From the NCBI RefSeq assembly GCF_001469165.1, contig NZ_JABX01000019.1, forward strand, positions 1-64,000: a DNA stretch of 64,000 bases, written 5' to 3'. The position numbers and the translations under genes are program-made. Shown in pieces: positions 47,874 to 54,329 of the stretch (within the stretch, counting starts at the first letter, position 1; every line of letters starts with the position of its first letter). The notes under the pieces were generated by a model that was not told the origin of the DNA, did no database searches, and worked only from the letters and a program-made list of their open reading frames with translations. Source of the stretch: Thiohalocapsa sp. ML1. GTDB taxonomy: Bacteria; Pseudomonadota; Gammaproteobacteria; Chromatiales; Chromatiaceae.

Positions 47874-48346
47874 GCGTGCACCGCCGGCGGTTTCGCGGCC
47901 TGGCCGCGGCATTGCTTATCCCAGGGCTGACCCTATTGAACCTTTTTGGAGAGGAACCCTTCGCCATGGCCGATCCATTGACAAGATTCGGATGGGAGTG
48001 GCGCGCCGAGCGCGCCCTGGAGCAGCGCGCGGGTATTCGGCTTACACGTGTCAAGCGGGAGGGCGGTGGCCTCTTCGGCATCGGTCGGTCGCCATCTCTC
48101 GGGGGCTCGCTGCCCGATGCGCAGGTGGTTCGGGCGGAGGTGCTCGCCGTGGACCGGCCGGGTCAAGCGGCGGCCGGCAGCACGATCGAGTTTCGCATCC
48201 CGAAGATGGAGCTGAAGGGGGCGGAAGCCGGCGCGCTCGTCGCCATCGGCATCATCGGCCAAAACGTCGTGTGCTTGGCACCTGCCGCCGCGGGGGTCAC
48301 CGCTGACTCGCTCGCGAGCTGGCTGCCCGAGGCGCCCTGTCCGTGA
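47870..48346 (+). CDS. Exported partner protein of the 47292 gene
   Basis: A 158-residue protein. The start overlaps the upstream stop in ATGA, so the pair is co-translated. An N-terminal signal or membrane segment (RGLAAALLIPGLTLLNLF) leads to a mature domain of about 120 residues with EWRAERALEQRAGIRLTRVK, a beta-rich region (GSTIEFRIPKMELKGAEAGA, 20 residues) and two cysteines. No family recognised. An exported partner next to a possible peptidoglycan hydrolase suggests an immunity protein, but there is no proof. Confidence 0.55.
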   Translation: MSVHRRRFRGLAAALLIPGLTLLNLFGEEPFAMADPLTRFGWEWRAERALEQRAGIRLTRVKREGGGLFGIGRSPSLGGSLPDAQVVRAEVLAVDRPGQAAAGSTIEFRIPKMELKGAEAGALVAIGIIGQNVVCLAPAAAGVTADSLASWLPEAPCP

Positions 48347-48473
48347 TTGACCGCGCGGCAGCCTCTCGTTCCCGGGGTGCCGGCGGCGGTGTGCTGGGGC
48401 GACGCGCTTGCCCGCCGACGTCGGTCGTCGCGGGATACTCGCAGGAGCTCTGGAACGGCCTCAAAATCAATGG

Positions 48474-48599
48474 CTACGCCGCGATGGGCTCACCTTTCAG
48501 CAAGCTCAGGCCGAGCGCCCTGATCTTTGCGATCTCTGCGCGAAGCTCCGGGTTCGCGGCCTCCTCCGACAGCACGTCGAAGAGGTCGGTGAGCTTGCA
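48474..48599 (-). pseudogene. Small decayed ORF with conserved-looking tail
   Basis: A minus frame reads CKLTDLFDVLSEEAANPELR then AEIAKIRALGLSLLKGEPIA and a TAG. It has no start codon except an internal GTG. In the neighbouring frame just upstream lies LYVAHGLGDAASNELMSR, so one base change may have split a gene. Family not recognised. The rest of 48347-48712 shows nothing else. Confidence 0.3.
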
Positions 48600-48712
48600 C
48601 CCCGCGGCTCATGAGCTCGTTTGATGCCGCATCGCCGAGGCCGTGGGCGACGTACAGGGGTCGCCTGCCGCCGGGCAATCGGCCCGCAGTCAGCCAGCGC
48701 GGCGCGTGGGAG

Positions 48713-49318
48713 CTAGCCCCGAGCGAAGCGTCGAATCGCGCTGCGGCGGATGGACGGGCATTCCTTGGCCAGCTCGATGCCGAGCAAGCCGATGACCCAG
48801 TCGATCTCGTCGCTCGGGACAGACATGCGGGCGCGTTGCAGCGCCGCGAGCAGCACGGTTCGAACATGCCCGGTCTCCATTCGCTCCTGTTCCAGCAAGG
48901 CGCGAAACAGCCCGGCCGTGCTGGTGACGGCCAATGACGGGAACCGTTCGCGGGCGACGCGTCGCGCCTTGCGCTCGTCCAGCACCGCGACGGCGCCGAG
49001 ATCGACGGCGCAGGCGATGGTTGCCGCTTCCCCGTCATCGAGGCCGTATGGCTCCGTGACCAGCTCCAGGAAGCATTCGATCGCGTCTCCCGCCAGTTGC
49101 CGGACCTGGAGGAGCTGTCGTTCCAGCAACAACGCTCGTTTGTCGCGGGCGGGGAGATTGCGGCTGGGATCGCGCAAGACCTCCGAGAATGCGCGCTGCT
49201 CGATCAGAATCGCGGGCGCCAGCGCCTGCAGCAGCGCTTCGGCCGCGCCAGAGCCCAACAGATTGATCAGGACACTGGCGTCGATGACCAGGGCCGGCTC
49301 CGTCTTAGGCTCCGGCAT
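48713..49318 (-). CDS. PIN-like RNase, toxin-type partner of XRE-ImmA protein
   Basis: A 201-residue PIN-like protein. The metal-binding acidic residues are visible: ALVIDASVLINLLGSGAAEA (20 residues) at the start, EVLRD, DDGEAATIACAVDLGAVAVL (20 residues) and LDERKARRVA. A C-terminal extension (ERMETGHVRTVLLAALQRAR) makes it longer than VapC. It should cleave RNA. Its ATG overlaps the end of the XRE-ImmA gene by 14 bp. Genome surveys describe toxin-antitoxin-like pairs linking a PIN protein with a COG2856 (ImmA-like) protein, which this fits. Confidence 0.78.
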   Translation of the reverse strand: MPEPKTEPALVIDASVLINLLGSGAAEALLQALAPAILIEQRAFSEVLRDPSRNLPARDKRALLLERQLLQVRQLAGDAIECFLELVTEPYGLDDGEAATIACAVDLGAVAVLDERKARRVARERFPSLAVTSTAGLFRALLEQERMETGHVRTVLLAALQRARMSVPSDEIDWVIGLLGIELAKECPSIRRSAIRRFARG

Positions 49319-50528
49319 GCCGGACCGCCTCACCGATTGCCGACCCGTTCAGACCCTGCGCGTCGTCCACCGCATCAATCCAGGCATCGAGCTCATCCAG
49401 CAGCTCGCGCGTCTCGATCCGCCCGAGGTGCAGCATGCGCGCAAGCTCGCCCTCGGAGATCAGTTCCTGCTCGTACGCCTCCAACGCAATCTGCGTATAG
49501 CGCGGCAGGAATCGGCCCACCGCTGCCGACGCCGGTGCTGCGTCCGTTCCGTTGCCGGCGATGCCGCGCACGGCGGCGGCGTTGAGCCCGGCCGCTTGCA
49601 GCGCTTCGAAGGTGCCTTTCTTGAATAAGCGCAATTGCTCCAACCGCCGTGCCGCCGCCTCGACCGAGACGTGGAACGCCAACGCCAGATAGACCAGCGC
49701 GCGCGGCGAGAACCTACCCTGCGCCTCGGTCAGCTCCCGAAACCGACTCCGGACCGCCGGGGCCGGCATCAGCAGCGCGGAGGCGAACCGATTCGCGAAC
49801 TGCTCCGCGGGGTCATCAAAGCCGGCATCGGCCCGCAGCACCTCGGCCGAGTGCCGGTCGGTCATGAAGTGACCAAGCTCGTGTGCCGCGGTCCAGGCCT
49901 GTCGCGTGGGCGCATGGTTGGCGTTGATCAGGATGCAGGCGCCGATCTCCTCGTGGCAGGCATAGGCGCCCGAGATGCGTGCCGGCAGCGGCAGCACGAA
50001 CAGCCGAATCCGCAGCTCCGACTCGATCAGGCTCAGCAGGTCCGGGATGGGCGACTGACCGAGGCCGAGCCGGGCGCGCAGCTCGGCCGCCGCGTCCTCC
50101 GCCTGCTCCGGCGCTTGGCCGCGCTGGATGCGCCGCGGCGGCGGATAGTCCGGCTCCAGCGGGCGCCCGAGCCGCCGCTCCAGCTCCACGTAGCGCGTCG
50201 CCGACTCCTGCAACAGGCGCGTCGCCTCGCCGGCCGCCGGGTCCGCCTCGGCTTGGGCCGTGCGCCGAAACTGCGGCGCCAGGTCCACCCGCACCGTGTC
50301 GGCGCGCAGCATCCGGCCGACGGAAACGCCATACAGCTCGCACAGCGCGAGCAGCTCCTCGCCGCCGAGGCGCCGGTCCCCGCGCTCGATGGCGACGATG
50401 GTCGTGCGGGCTGCACCGATGCGCGCTGCCGCGACCTCCTGCGTCACCTCCGCGGCGGTGCGCGCGGCCTTGAGGCGCGCGCCAAGCTCGCGTGCATCGG
50501 CCCGGTCCAGCAGGCCGGGGGCGTTCAT
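49305..50528 (-). CDS. XRE regulator fused to ImmA/IrrE metallopeptidase
   Basis: A 407-residue protein. Residues ~10-65 are a Cro/C1-type helix-turn-helix (LGARLKAARTAAEVTQEVAA, ARIGAARTTIVAIERGDRRL). Residues ~180-290 are a zinc peptidase with WTAAHELGHFMTD (HExxH) and the downstream FANRFASALLMP. The C-terminal part is largely helical. Such fusions act as repressors that can be self-cleaved or cleave partners, relieving repression under stress. Its ATG overlaps the stop of a 46-aa ORF; the PIN gene follows. It is presumably the antitoxin/regulator of the operon. Confidence 0.88.
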   Translation of the reverse strand: MNAPGLLDRADARELGARLKAARTAAEVTQEVAAARIGAARTTIVAIERGDRRLGGEELLALCELYGVSVGRMLRADTVRVDLAPQFRRTAQAEADPAAGEATRLLQESATRYVELERRLGRPLEPDYPPPRRIQRGQAPEQAEDAAAELRARLGLGQSPIPDLLSLIESELRIRLFVLPLPARISGAYACHEEIGACILINANHAPTRQAWTAAHELGHFMTDRHSAEVLRADAGFDDPAEQFANRFASALLMPAPAVRSRFRELTEAQGRFSPRALVYLALAFHVSVEAAARRLEQLRLFKKGTFEALQAAGLNAAAVRGIAGNGTDAAPASAAVGRFLPRYTQIALEAYEQELISEGELARMLHLGRIETRELLDELDAWIDAVDDAQGLNGSAIGEAVRHAGA

Positions 50529-50665
50529 CGGCAGAGCGCCCGAAGCCACGATCCGGGGGGCGCAAAGCGATCGAGAAAACCGCGCCATTCGTCGCGATGC
50601 TCGCGCAGCAGGGCGTGCAGTTTTGGCGTAACGTCTTGTTCGGACATATGAAGGGCTTGAGCCAC
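50525..50665 (-). CDS. 46-aa small ORF leading the XRE-ImmA/PIN operon
   Basis: Starts with GTG at 50665 behind a strong GGAGG site eight bases upstream, and its TGA overlaps the next ATG (ATGA at 50525-50528). The peptide runs VAQALHMSEQDVTPKLHALL (first Val read as Met), then REHRDEWRGFLDRFAPPGSW. It is charged and helical, with no membrane segment. No family recognised. Placement, ribosome site and coupling argue for a real gene: a third component or a translational coupler. Confidence 0.6.
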   Translation of the reverse strand: MAQALHMSEQDVTPKLHALLREHRDEWRGFLDRFAPPGSWLRALCR

Positions 50666-50721
50666 TTGTCGAACCTCCGCTGGAATCTTGCCGGCAGACA
50701 ACCTTCGCTGCGGCGTTTGGT

Positions 50722-50757
50722 CAGTATGGCGCCGAACCTGACACTGTCAATGTTAGG
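50722..50757 (-). promoter_or_regulatory. Promoter with overlapping operator for the XRE-ImmA/PIN operon
   Basis: On the minus strand: -35 TTGACA (50750-50745), a 16-base spacer and -10 CATACT (50728-50723). An inverted repeat CCTGACA-ctgtcaa-TGTTAGG (50737-50757, plus strand) overlaps the -35 box. This is the size and spacing expected for a dimeric XRE repressor, so the operon's own regulator probably binds here. Confidence 0.6.
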
Positions 50758-50984
50758 TCTCGAATATTGCTGACACGTGGTGCGGCGCCGGCATCGCGGA
50801 CGCGGGCGTGCGTTGTTGCGCGGGGGTAGCGCCGGCGTGTCGCAGCACCAACGCGGAAGCGCTGTTGGCCAAGCCCTTCAAGCCCCTCTGGGCTTGCGCG
50901 GCACACGATCGCAACGCAAACTCGATATTCGTCTTTGCGCAAAACGACTAGCGAGGCAGAGCCTCAGACCGACGAGTCGTGCTC

Positions 50985-51072
50985 ATCGCTGTCGAAATCG
51001 CTATCGGGATCGGGATCGCGATCGGTTGGCACTCGGTTCGATTTCGATTTCGATTTCGACCCCGATCCCGAC
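50985..51072. repeat. Hexamer repeat element, locus 2 (hairpin)
   Basis: Left arm GTCGAAATCG...ATCGGGATCGGGATCG, a short loop around TTGGCACTCGG, and right arm CGATTTCGATTTCGATTTCG...CCCCGATCCCGAC (split here). The arms are complementary, so the whole folds into one stem. The ISAs1 element inserted immediately to its right, and part of the right flank may continue after the IS. Confidence 0.8.
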
Positions 51073-51086
51073 GCGCCTCGCCAGTC

Positions 51087-52382
51087 CAGGGCGATCGCAT
51101 CAACCGGCACGAATATTCGGAGATGCTGATGTTTTGATTTTCGTCCGCAGGTCGGGTGGTTCGAAGAGCAGCTTGTGCAGATACGTATCGTCCCAGCCGG
51201 CGCGCAGGCGTTTGTTGGCGATGCCGAGCTTGGTGTCGTCGTTCTTGAGTCGATTCAGCGCGAAGTGGCGCAGAACCGCCAGGTTTTCGCGGGCGTTTTC
51301 GTCGCGCACGCGCGACTCGTCCTCGCGGAAGGCGACGTCCAACGACCAGTGCAAGCTGTTCTCGATACCCCAATGCCCGCGCGCGGCGCTGGCGAAGGTC
51401 TGCGCATCGAGGCCGATACTGCCGATGTAGTAGCGCGTCTCGCGCGTGATCTTGCCGTCGCGCTCGCATTCGGACTCGACCATGCCGAGCATGTTCAGGC
51501 CCTTCCACGCGGCGCCGTTGGAGAGGCCGTCAAGCTGCCCGAGCGTGCGGTAGCGCCGCCGCTCGCGGCGTCCGTGACCCCGCTCGACGGTCTCGACGAC
51601 CTGCGAGGGCAGTCCGTCATAGTCCTTGGCGTCGGCGTCGATGAAGGTCTCCTCCACCTCCGCGGCCAGCGTGCCTTGGTTGCCCTTGAGCGCCAGCAGA
51701 TAGTCGCCGCCGCGGGCGACGATCAGCGCGGCAATCTTGGTCTGACAGCCCATGGCGTCAATGGTCACGATGCAGCCTTCGATGTGCAGCAGCTCGAGCA
51801 AGCGCGGAATCGCCGTGATCTCGTTGGACTTCGCGTCGGTGACGACTTGCCCGAGCGCCAGGCGGTTGTGCGTCGCCCAGGCGCTGACCATGTGCAACGC
51901 CGCCAGTCCGGCGCCGCGGTTGTGCGAGCGGCGCAGCGTCTTGCCGTCGATCGCCACGATCTCCCCGGGCAGCAGCGCGCGAATCGACTCCACCCAGGCG
52001 CGAAAGCAGGCCTCGAACGCCGCCGGCGCCAGCAGGCCGAACACGCGCCCGAAGGTATCGTGCGAGGGGATGCCGTGGGGCAGCCTCAGAAAGCCCTCGA
52101 ACCAGGTCCGCTTCGAGCGCCCGCACTGGGCAATCGCGACCCAGCCGTCGGCCCCGCACAGGATCGCGGCGATGGCGATAACGATCATCTCGTGGAGGAT
52201 GTGCCGCCGCTTGAGCGGACAGCGGGGGTCCTCAAGCGACTCGAAGTGGCCCACAAGCGAGCGGTCCGGAGCGACTAGTTCCACGGGCAAGCCCTCACAA
52301 GGTTCTTAACATCAGGCGAGTATGTGAGATTCCTCCAGTCAAGTCTAAAAGTATATGATAAGAATCTGATGCGATTGCCCTG
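51087..52382 (-). mobile_element. Complete ISAs1-family insertion sequence (1296 bp)
   Basis: Bounded by 16-bp inverted repeats with one mismatch: CAGGGCGATCGCATCA at 51087-51102 and the complement of CAGGGCAATCGCATCA at 52367-52382. It is flanked by a perfect 10-bp direct repeat, CTCGCCAGTC, at 51077-51086 and 52383-52392, the target duplication. One transposase gene fills it; the stop codon lies within the left inverted repeat. Intact ends and matching duplication mean a recent, probably still mobile insertion. Confidence 0.92.
51100..52290 (-). CDS. ISAs1-family transposase
   Basis: A 396-residue DDE transposase. N-terminus: LVGHFESLEDPRCPLKRRHI with the ISAs1 DUF4372-free helical start. 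The DDE core is seen at LPGEIVAIDGKTLRRSHNRG (first Asp), GCIVTIDAMGCQTKIAALIV (second Asp) and RGHWGIENSLHWSLDVAFRE (Glu), each 20 residues. Full length for the family, with no frameshift, so it is probably functional. It occupies the IS almost end to end. Confidence 0.95.
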   Translation of the reverse strand: MPVELVAPDRSLVGHFESLEDPRCPLKRRHILHEMIVIAIAAILCGADGWVAIAQCGRSKRTWFEGFLRLPHGIPSHDTFGRVFGLLAPAAFEACFRAWVESIRALLPGEIVAIDGKTLRRSHNRGAGLAALHMVSAWATHNRLALGQVVTDAKSNEITAIPRLLELLHIEGCIVTIDAMGCQTKIAALIVARGGDYLLALKGNQGTLAAEVEETFIDADAKDYDGLPSQVVETVERGHGRRERRRYRTLGQLDGLSNGAAWKGLNMLGMVESECERDGKITRETRYYIGSIGLDAQTFASAARGHWGIENSLHWSLDVAFREDESRVRDENARENLAVLRHFALNRLKNDDTKLGIANKRLRAGWDDTYLHKLLFEPPDLRTKIKTSASPNIRAG

Positions 52383-52463
52383 CTCGCCAGTCCGACGCCC
52401 CATCGAAACTTGACTCATCAGCAAACATCTGGCGCCGTCAAGCAAGCTAGTGAGAACCCGACC

Positions 52464-52712
52464 ATGGCAAGCACGAGTCTGAGCCCGGGCGAGCACTGGG
52501 AGACCTTCATCAAGCGCGAGGTCGCAAGCGGTCGCTACGGCTCCGCAAGCGATGTCATCCGCGACGCACTGCGGCACATGGAGGAGCGCAACAGCAAGCT
52601 CGCGGCGCTGCGTGCACACCTCGCCGAGGGCGAAGCCCAAGCGCTGAACGGTGAGATCGTCGAAGACTATTCCATCGAAGCCGTATTGGCGGAATCGGAC
52701 CGGGAGGCGTGA
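52464..52712 (+). CDS. parD: ParD-type antitoxin
   Basis: An 82-residue antitoxin. STSLSPGEHWETFIKREVAS then GRYGSASDVIRDALRHMEER is the ribbon-helix-helix ParD pattern; the C-terminal tail is acidic (EIVEDYSIEAVLAESDREA). I chose the ATG at 52464 (ACCATGGC). The stop overlaps the GTG of the broken parE (GTGA). The IS ends about 80 bases upstream and may have separated it from its promoter. Confidence 0.88.
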   Translation: MASTSLSPGEHWETFIKREVASGRYGSASDVIRDALRHMEERNSKLAALRAHLAEGEAQALNGEIVEDYSIEAVLAESDREA

Positions 52713-53018
52713 GCGCGGCGCTACGGGTCACGCCGAGGGCACGCAAGGACCTGCGCAACATCGCCCGCTACACCCTCAAGACCTGGGGCCGAAAGCAGCG
52801 CGACACGTAACTGTGCGAGATCGACAAAGCAGTTTCGCTGGCTGGCCGAGCATCCCGGGCTCGGCAAGCCGCACCCGGACATCAAGGCCGGATACCACAG
52901 CTTCCCGCAGGGCGCGCATGTCATCTTCTATCTGATCCGCGATGGTGGCATCGACATCATCGGCGTGCTGCATCAGCGGATGGATGTGCTGGGGCACTTC
53001 GATCCGACGGGCGAGTAG
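52709..53018 (+). pseudogene. parE: Frameshifted ParE toxin
   Basis: Starts VSAALRVTPRARKDLRNIAR then YTLKTWGRKQRDT and hits TAA at 52808. The family sequence resumes in another frame with FRWLAEHPGLGKPHPDIKAG, YHSFPQGAHVIFYLIRDGGI and DIIGVLHQRMDVLGHFD, ending TAG at 53016. One or two small deletions in the 52800-52835 region destroyed the frame. The antitoxin parD upstream is intact. Confidence 0.85.
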
Positions 53019-53218
53019 CCGGGGACACCGGCGATGTTGGGACTGGTGGCGAGCCTGCCTCGGCAGGGCCTCTTGGCGGCTCCGCCGCAAAGGGCGCGAC
53101 GCGGGCGGCAGCGCCGCCGGGACGGAATGCCGCGGCAGAGCCGCAGCACGAGCGCGGGAGCGTAGCGCGCCCGCTCCCGGGTACGCCGACTTCAGTCGGC
53201 ACCCGGGGATGGCGGACT
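53019..53218. repeat. Cluster of short GC palindromes
   Basis: No gene. Several adjacent hairpins are seen: GGCGGCTCCGCCGC, GGCGGCAGCGCCGCC, GCGGCAGAGCCGC, GCCGACTTCAGTCGGC and GCGGACTTCAGTCCGC. The last two are near-identical repeats; relatives occur near 21733 and 45087. Confidence 0.65.
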
Positions 53219-53443
53219 TCAGTCCGCCGCCGCCGCCGCGGGTGACCAGCGCAGCAGCAAGAGCCGGTCCGCCGACACCGGCGCAAAGGCGTAGGCGCGG
53301 CCCTCGTCGTCGCTGAGCTCCACCTCGAAGATCTCCGGCCCGAGCGTCTCCACCACGGTCCCCACCTGGCCGGCCAGCAGGCCATGCTCCGGCAGGTCTT
53401 TGGTGAGAGCGACGACTGCGTGGGGTGTGATGATGTTGTGCAT
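53219..53443 (-). CDS. DUF4926-type small protein
   Basis: A 74-residue protein starting MHNIITPHAVVALTKDLPEH then GLLAGQVGTVVETLGPEIFE VELSDDEGRAYAF, a pattern known from DUF4926 proteins, which are often near toxin-antitoxin genes. A CCGGAG site precedes the ATG at 53443. It is a small beta-barrel-like protein; function unknown. Confidence 0.78.
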   Translation of the reverse strand: MHNIITPHAVVALTKDLPEHGLLAGQVGTVVETLGPEIFEVELSDDEGRAYAFAPVSADRLLLLRWSPAAAAAD

Positions 53444-53478
53444 GGCAACTCCGGTGAGGTTGATGCTCAAAGCAGCGG

Positions 53479-53504
53479 CGCGACGCCGAGGCAGCGGTGT
53501 CGCG
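53479..53504. repeat. Single family-1 REP palindrome
   Basis: CGCGACGCCG-AGGCAG-CGGTGTCGCG, a slightly degenerate single copy of the family-1 palindrome between two small genes. Confidence 0.6.
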
Positions 53505-53516
53505 AGTTGCCAGCAA

Positions 53517-53804
53517 CTAGGCGCGATTCCGCCAATAGTCCGGTGTGCGCCTGGCATGCATGACGGCGAGAATCTGGATCTCGCGCTCGCCTCGGAAGAC
53601 CAAGGCATACGGGAAGGTCTTAAGCCTGCATTTGCGAATGCCGGGCGCCAGCGTTGGGTAGATGCCGGGTCGTGCGGAGGCTCTGGCCACCGCGTCGTCC
53701 AGGCTGTCCAGAAAGCGCCTGCCTAGGCCCTCCCGCTGACGCTGGTAAAAGGCCGCAGCCAGGTCGGCCTCGTCACGGGCACTCGGGTGCCAGTGGACTC
53801 TCAT
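53517..53804 (-). CDS. RelE/ParE-family toxin
   Basis: A 95-residue toxin: MRVHWHPSARDEADLAAAFY, then RQREGLGRRFLDSLDDAVAR, CRLKTFPYALVFRGEREIQI and LAVMHARRTPDYWRNR. This is the RelE/ParE fold with its late strand and C-terminal basic tail. Such toxins cut ribosome-bound mRNA or poison gyrase; which applies cannot be told. Its ATG overlaps the antitoxin stop (ATGA). Confidence 0.9.
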   Translation of the reverse strand: MRVHWHPSARDEADLAAAFYQRQREGLGRRFLDSLDDAVARASARPGIYPTLAPGIRKCRLKTFPYALVFRGEREIQILAVMHARRTPDYWRNRA

Positions 53805-54034
53805 CGGCCGTACTTGGCCCTCAGCTCCCGCATCACCTGGTCGCCGTCAAGCGCCGTGACGGCGCCGCTGTCGAGCTCCGCGGCGCGACGGAGGATCTCT
53901 GTCCGCCAGGCGTCGGAGACCTCGGCGTCGCTCTCACCATCGAGGCTTTCCAGCAGCGTCTCCGCAATCAAGGCCCGCGCGTTTGCGTCGAGCCGCAGGG
54001 CATCGGCCAGCACCTGTTCGGTCTTTTGCGTCAT
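53801..54034 (-). CDS. Addiction-module antitoxin (TIGR02574-like)
   Basis: A 77-residue protein: LRLDANARALIAETLLESLD followed by DAWRTEILRRAAELDSGAVT and VMRELRAKYGR, matching the putative addiction-module component family paired with RelE/ParE toxins. It starts with ATG at 54034 and is translationally coupled to the toxin. Together they form a complete type II module. Confidence 0.88.
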   Translation of the reverse strand: MTQKTEQVLADALRLDANARALIAETLLESLDGESDAEVSDAWRTEILRRAAELDSGAVTALDGDQVMRELRAKYGR

Positions 54035-54148
54035 CGGTATTACCTCGCGTTCAGCAGGTTGCGGGTCAGCATACACTCCGGGGAGACCGGGTGCCGGTTG
54101 GCAAAGGGCATGGGGTTCGAGGCGCGGACCGCCCCCGACTCGGCATCT

Positions 54149-54288
54149 GGTGACACCGTTCCACGGTGTCACCCGTCCGTCGGCGCTCCGCGCCATGCGC
54201 CGTCTGCTCGGGCGGGCGTGCTGGCGGGTCTTGCTGCCCAAGGCGCGGAGCGCCCACAGAGGCGCGACACCGCGGGAGCGGTGTCGCG
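54149..54288. repeat. Paired REP element (REPIN-like), complete copy 2
   Basis: 140 bp with the same plan as 21792-21926. Left palindrome GGTGACACCGT-tcc-ACGGTGTCACC (54149-54173); inner GGCGC-tcc-GCGCC and GGCGC-gga-GCGCC; right CGCGACACCGC-GGGA-GCGGTGTCGCG (54263-54288). It lies 42 bp beyond the stop of the STAND protein gene. Confidence 0.85.
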
Positions 54289-54329
54289 AGGTGCAAGCGC
54301 ATGCCTTGCTCGCAAGCCCCAAGGTTTCG

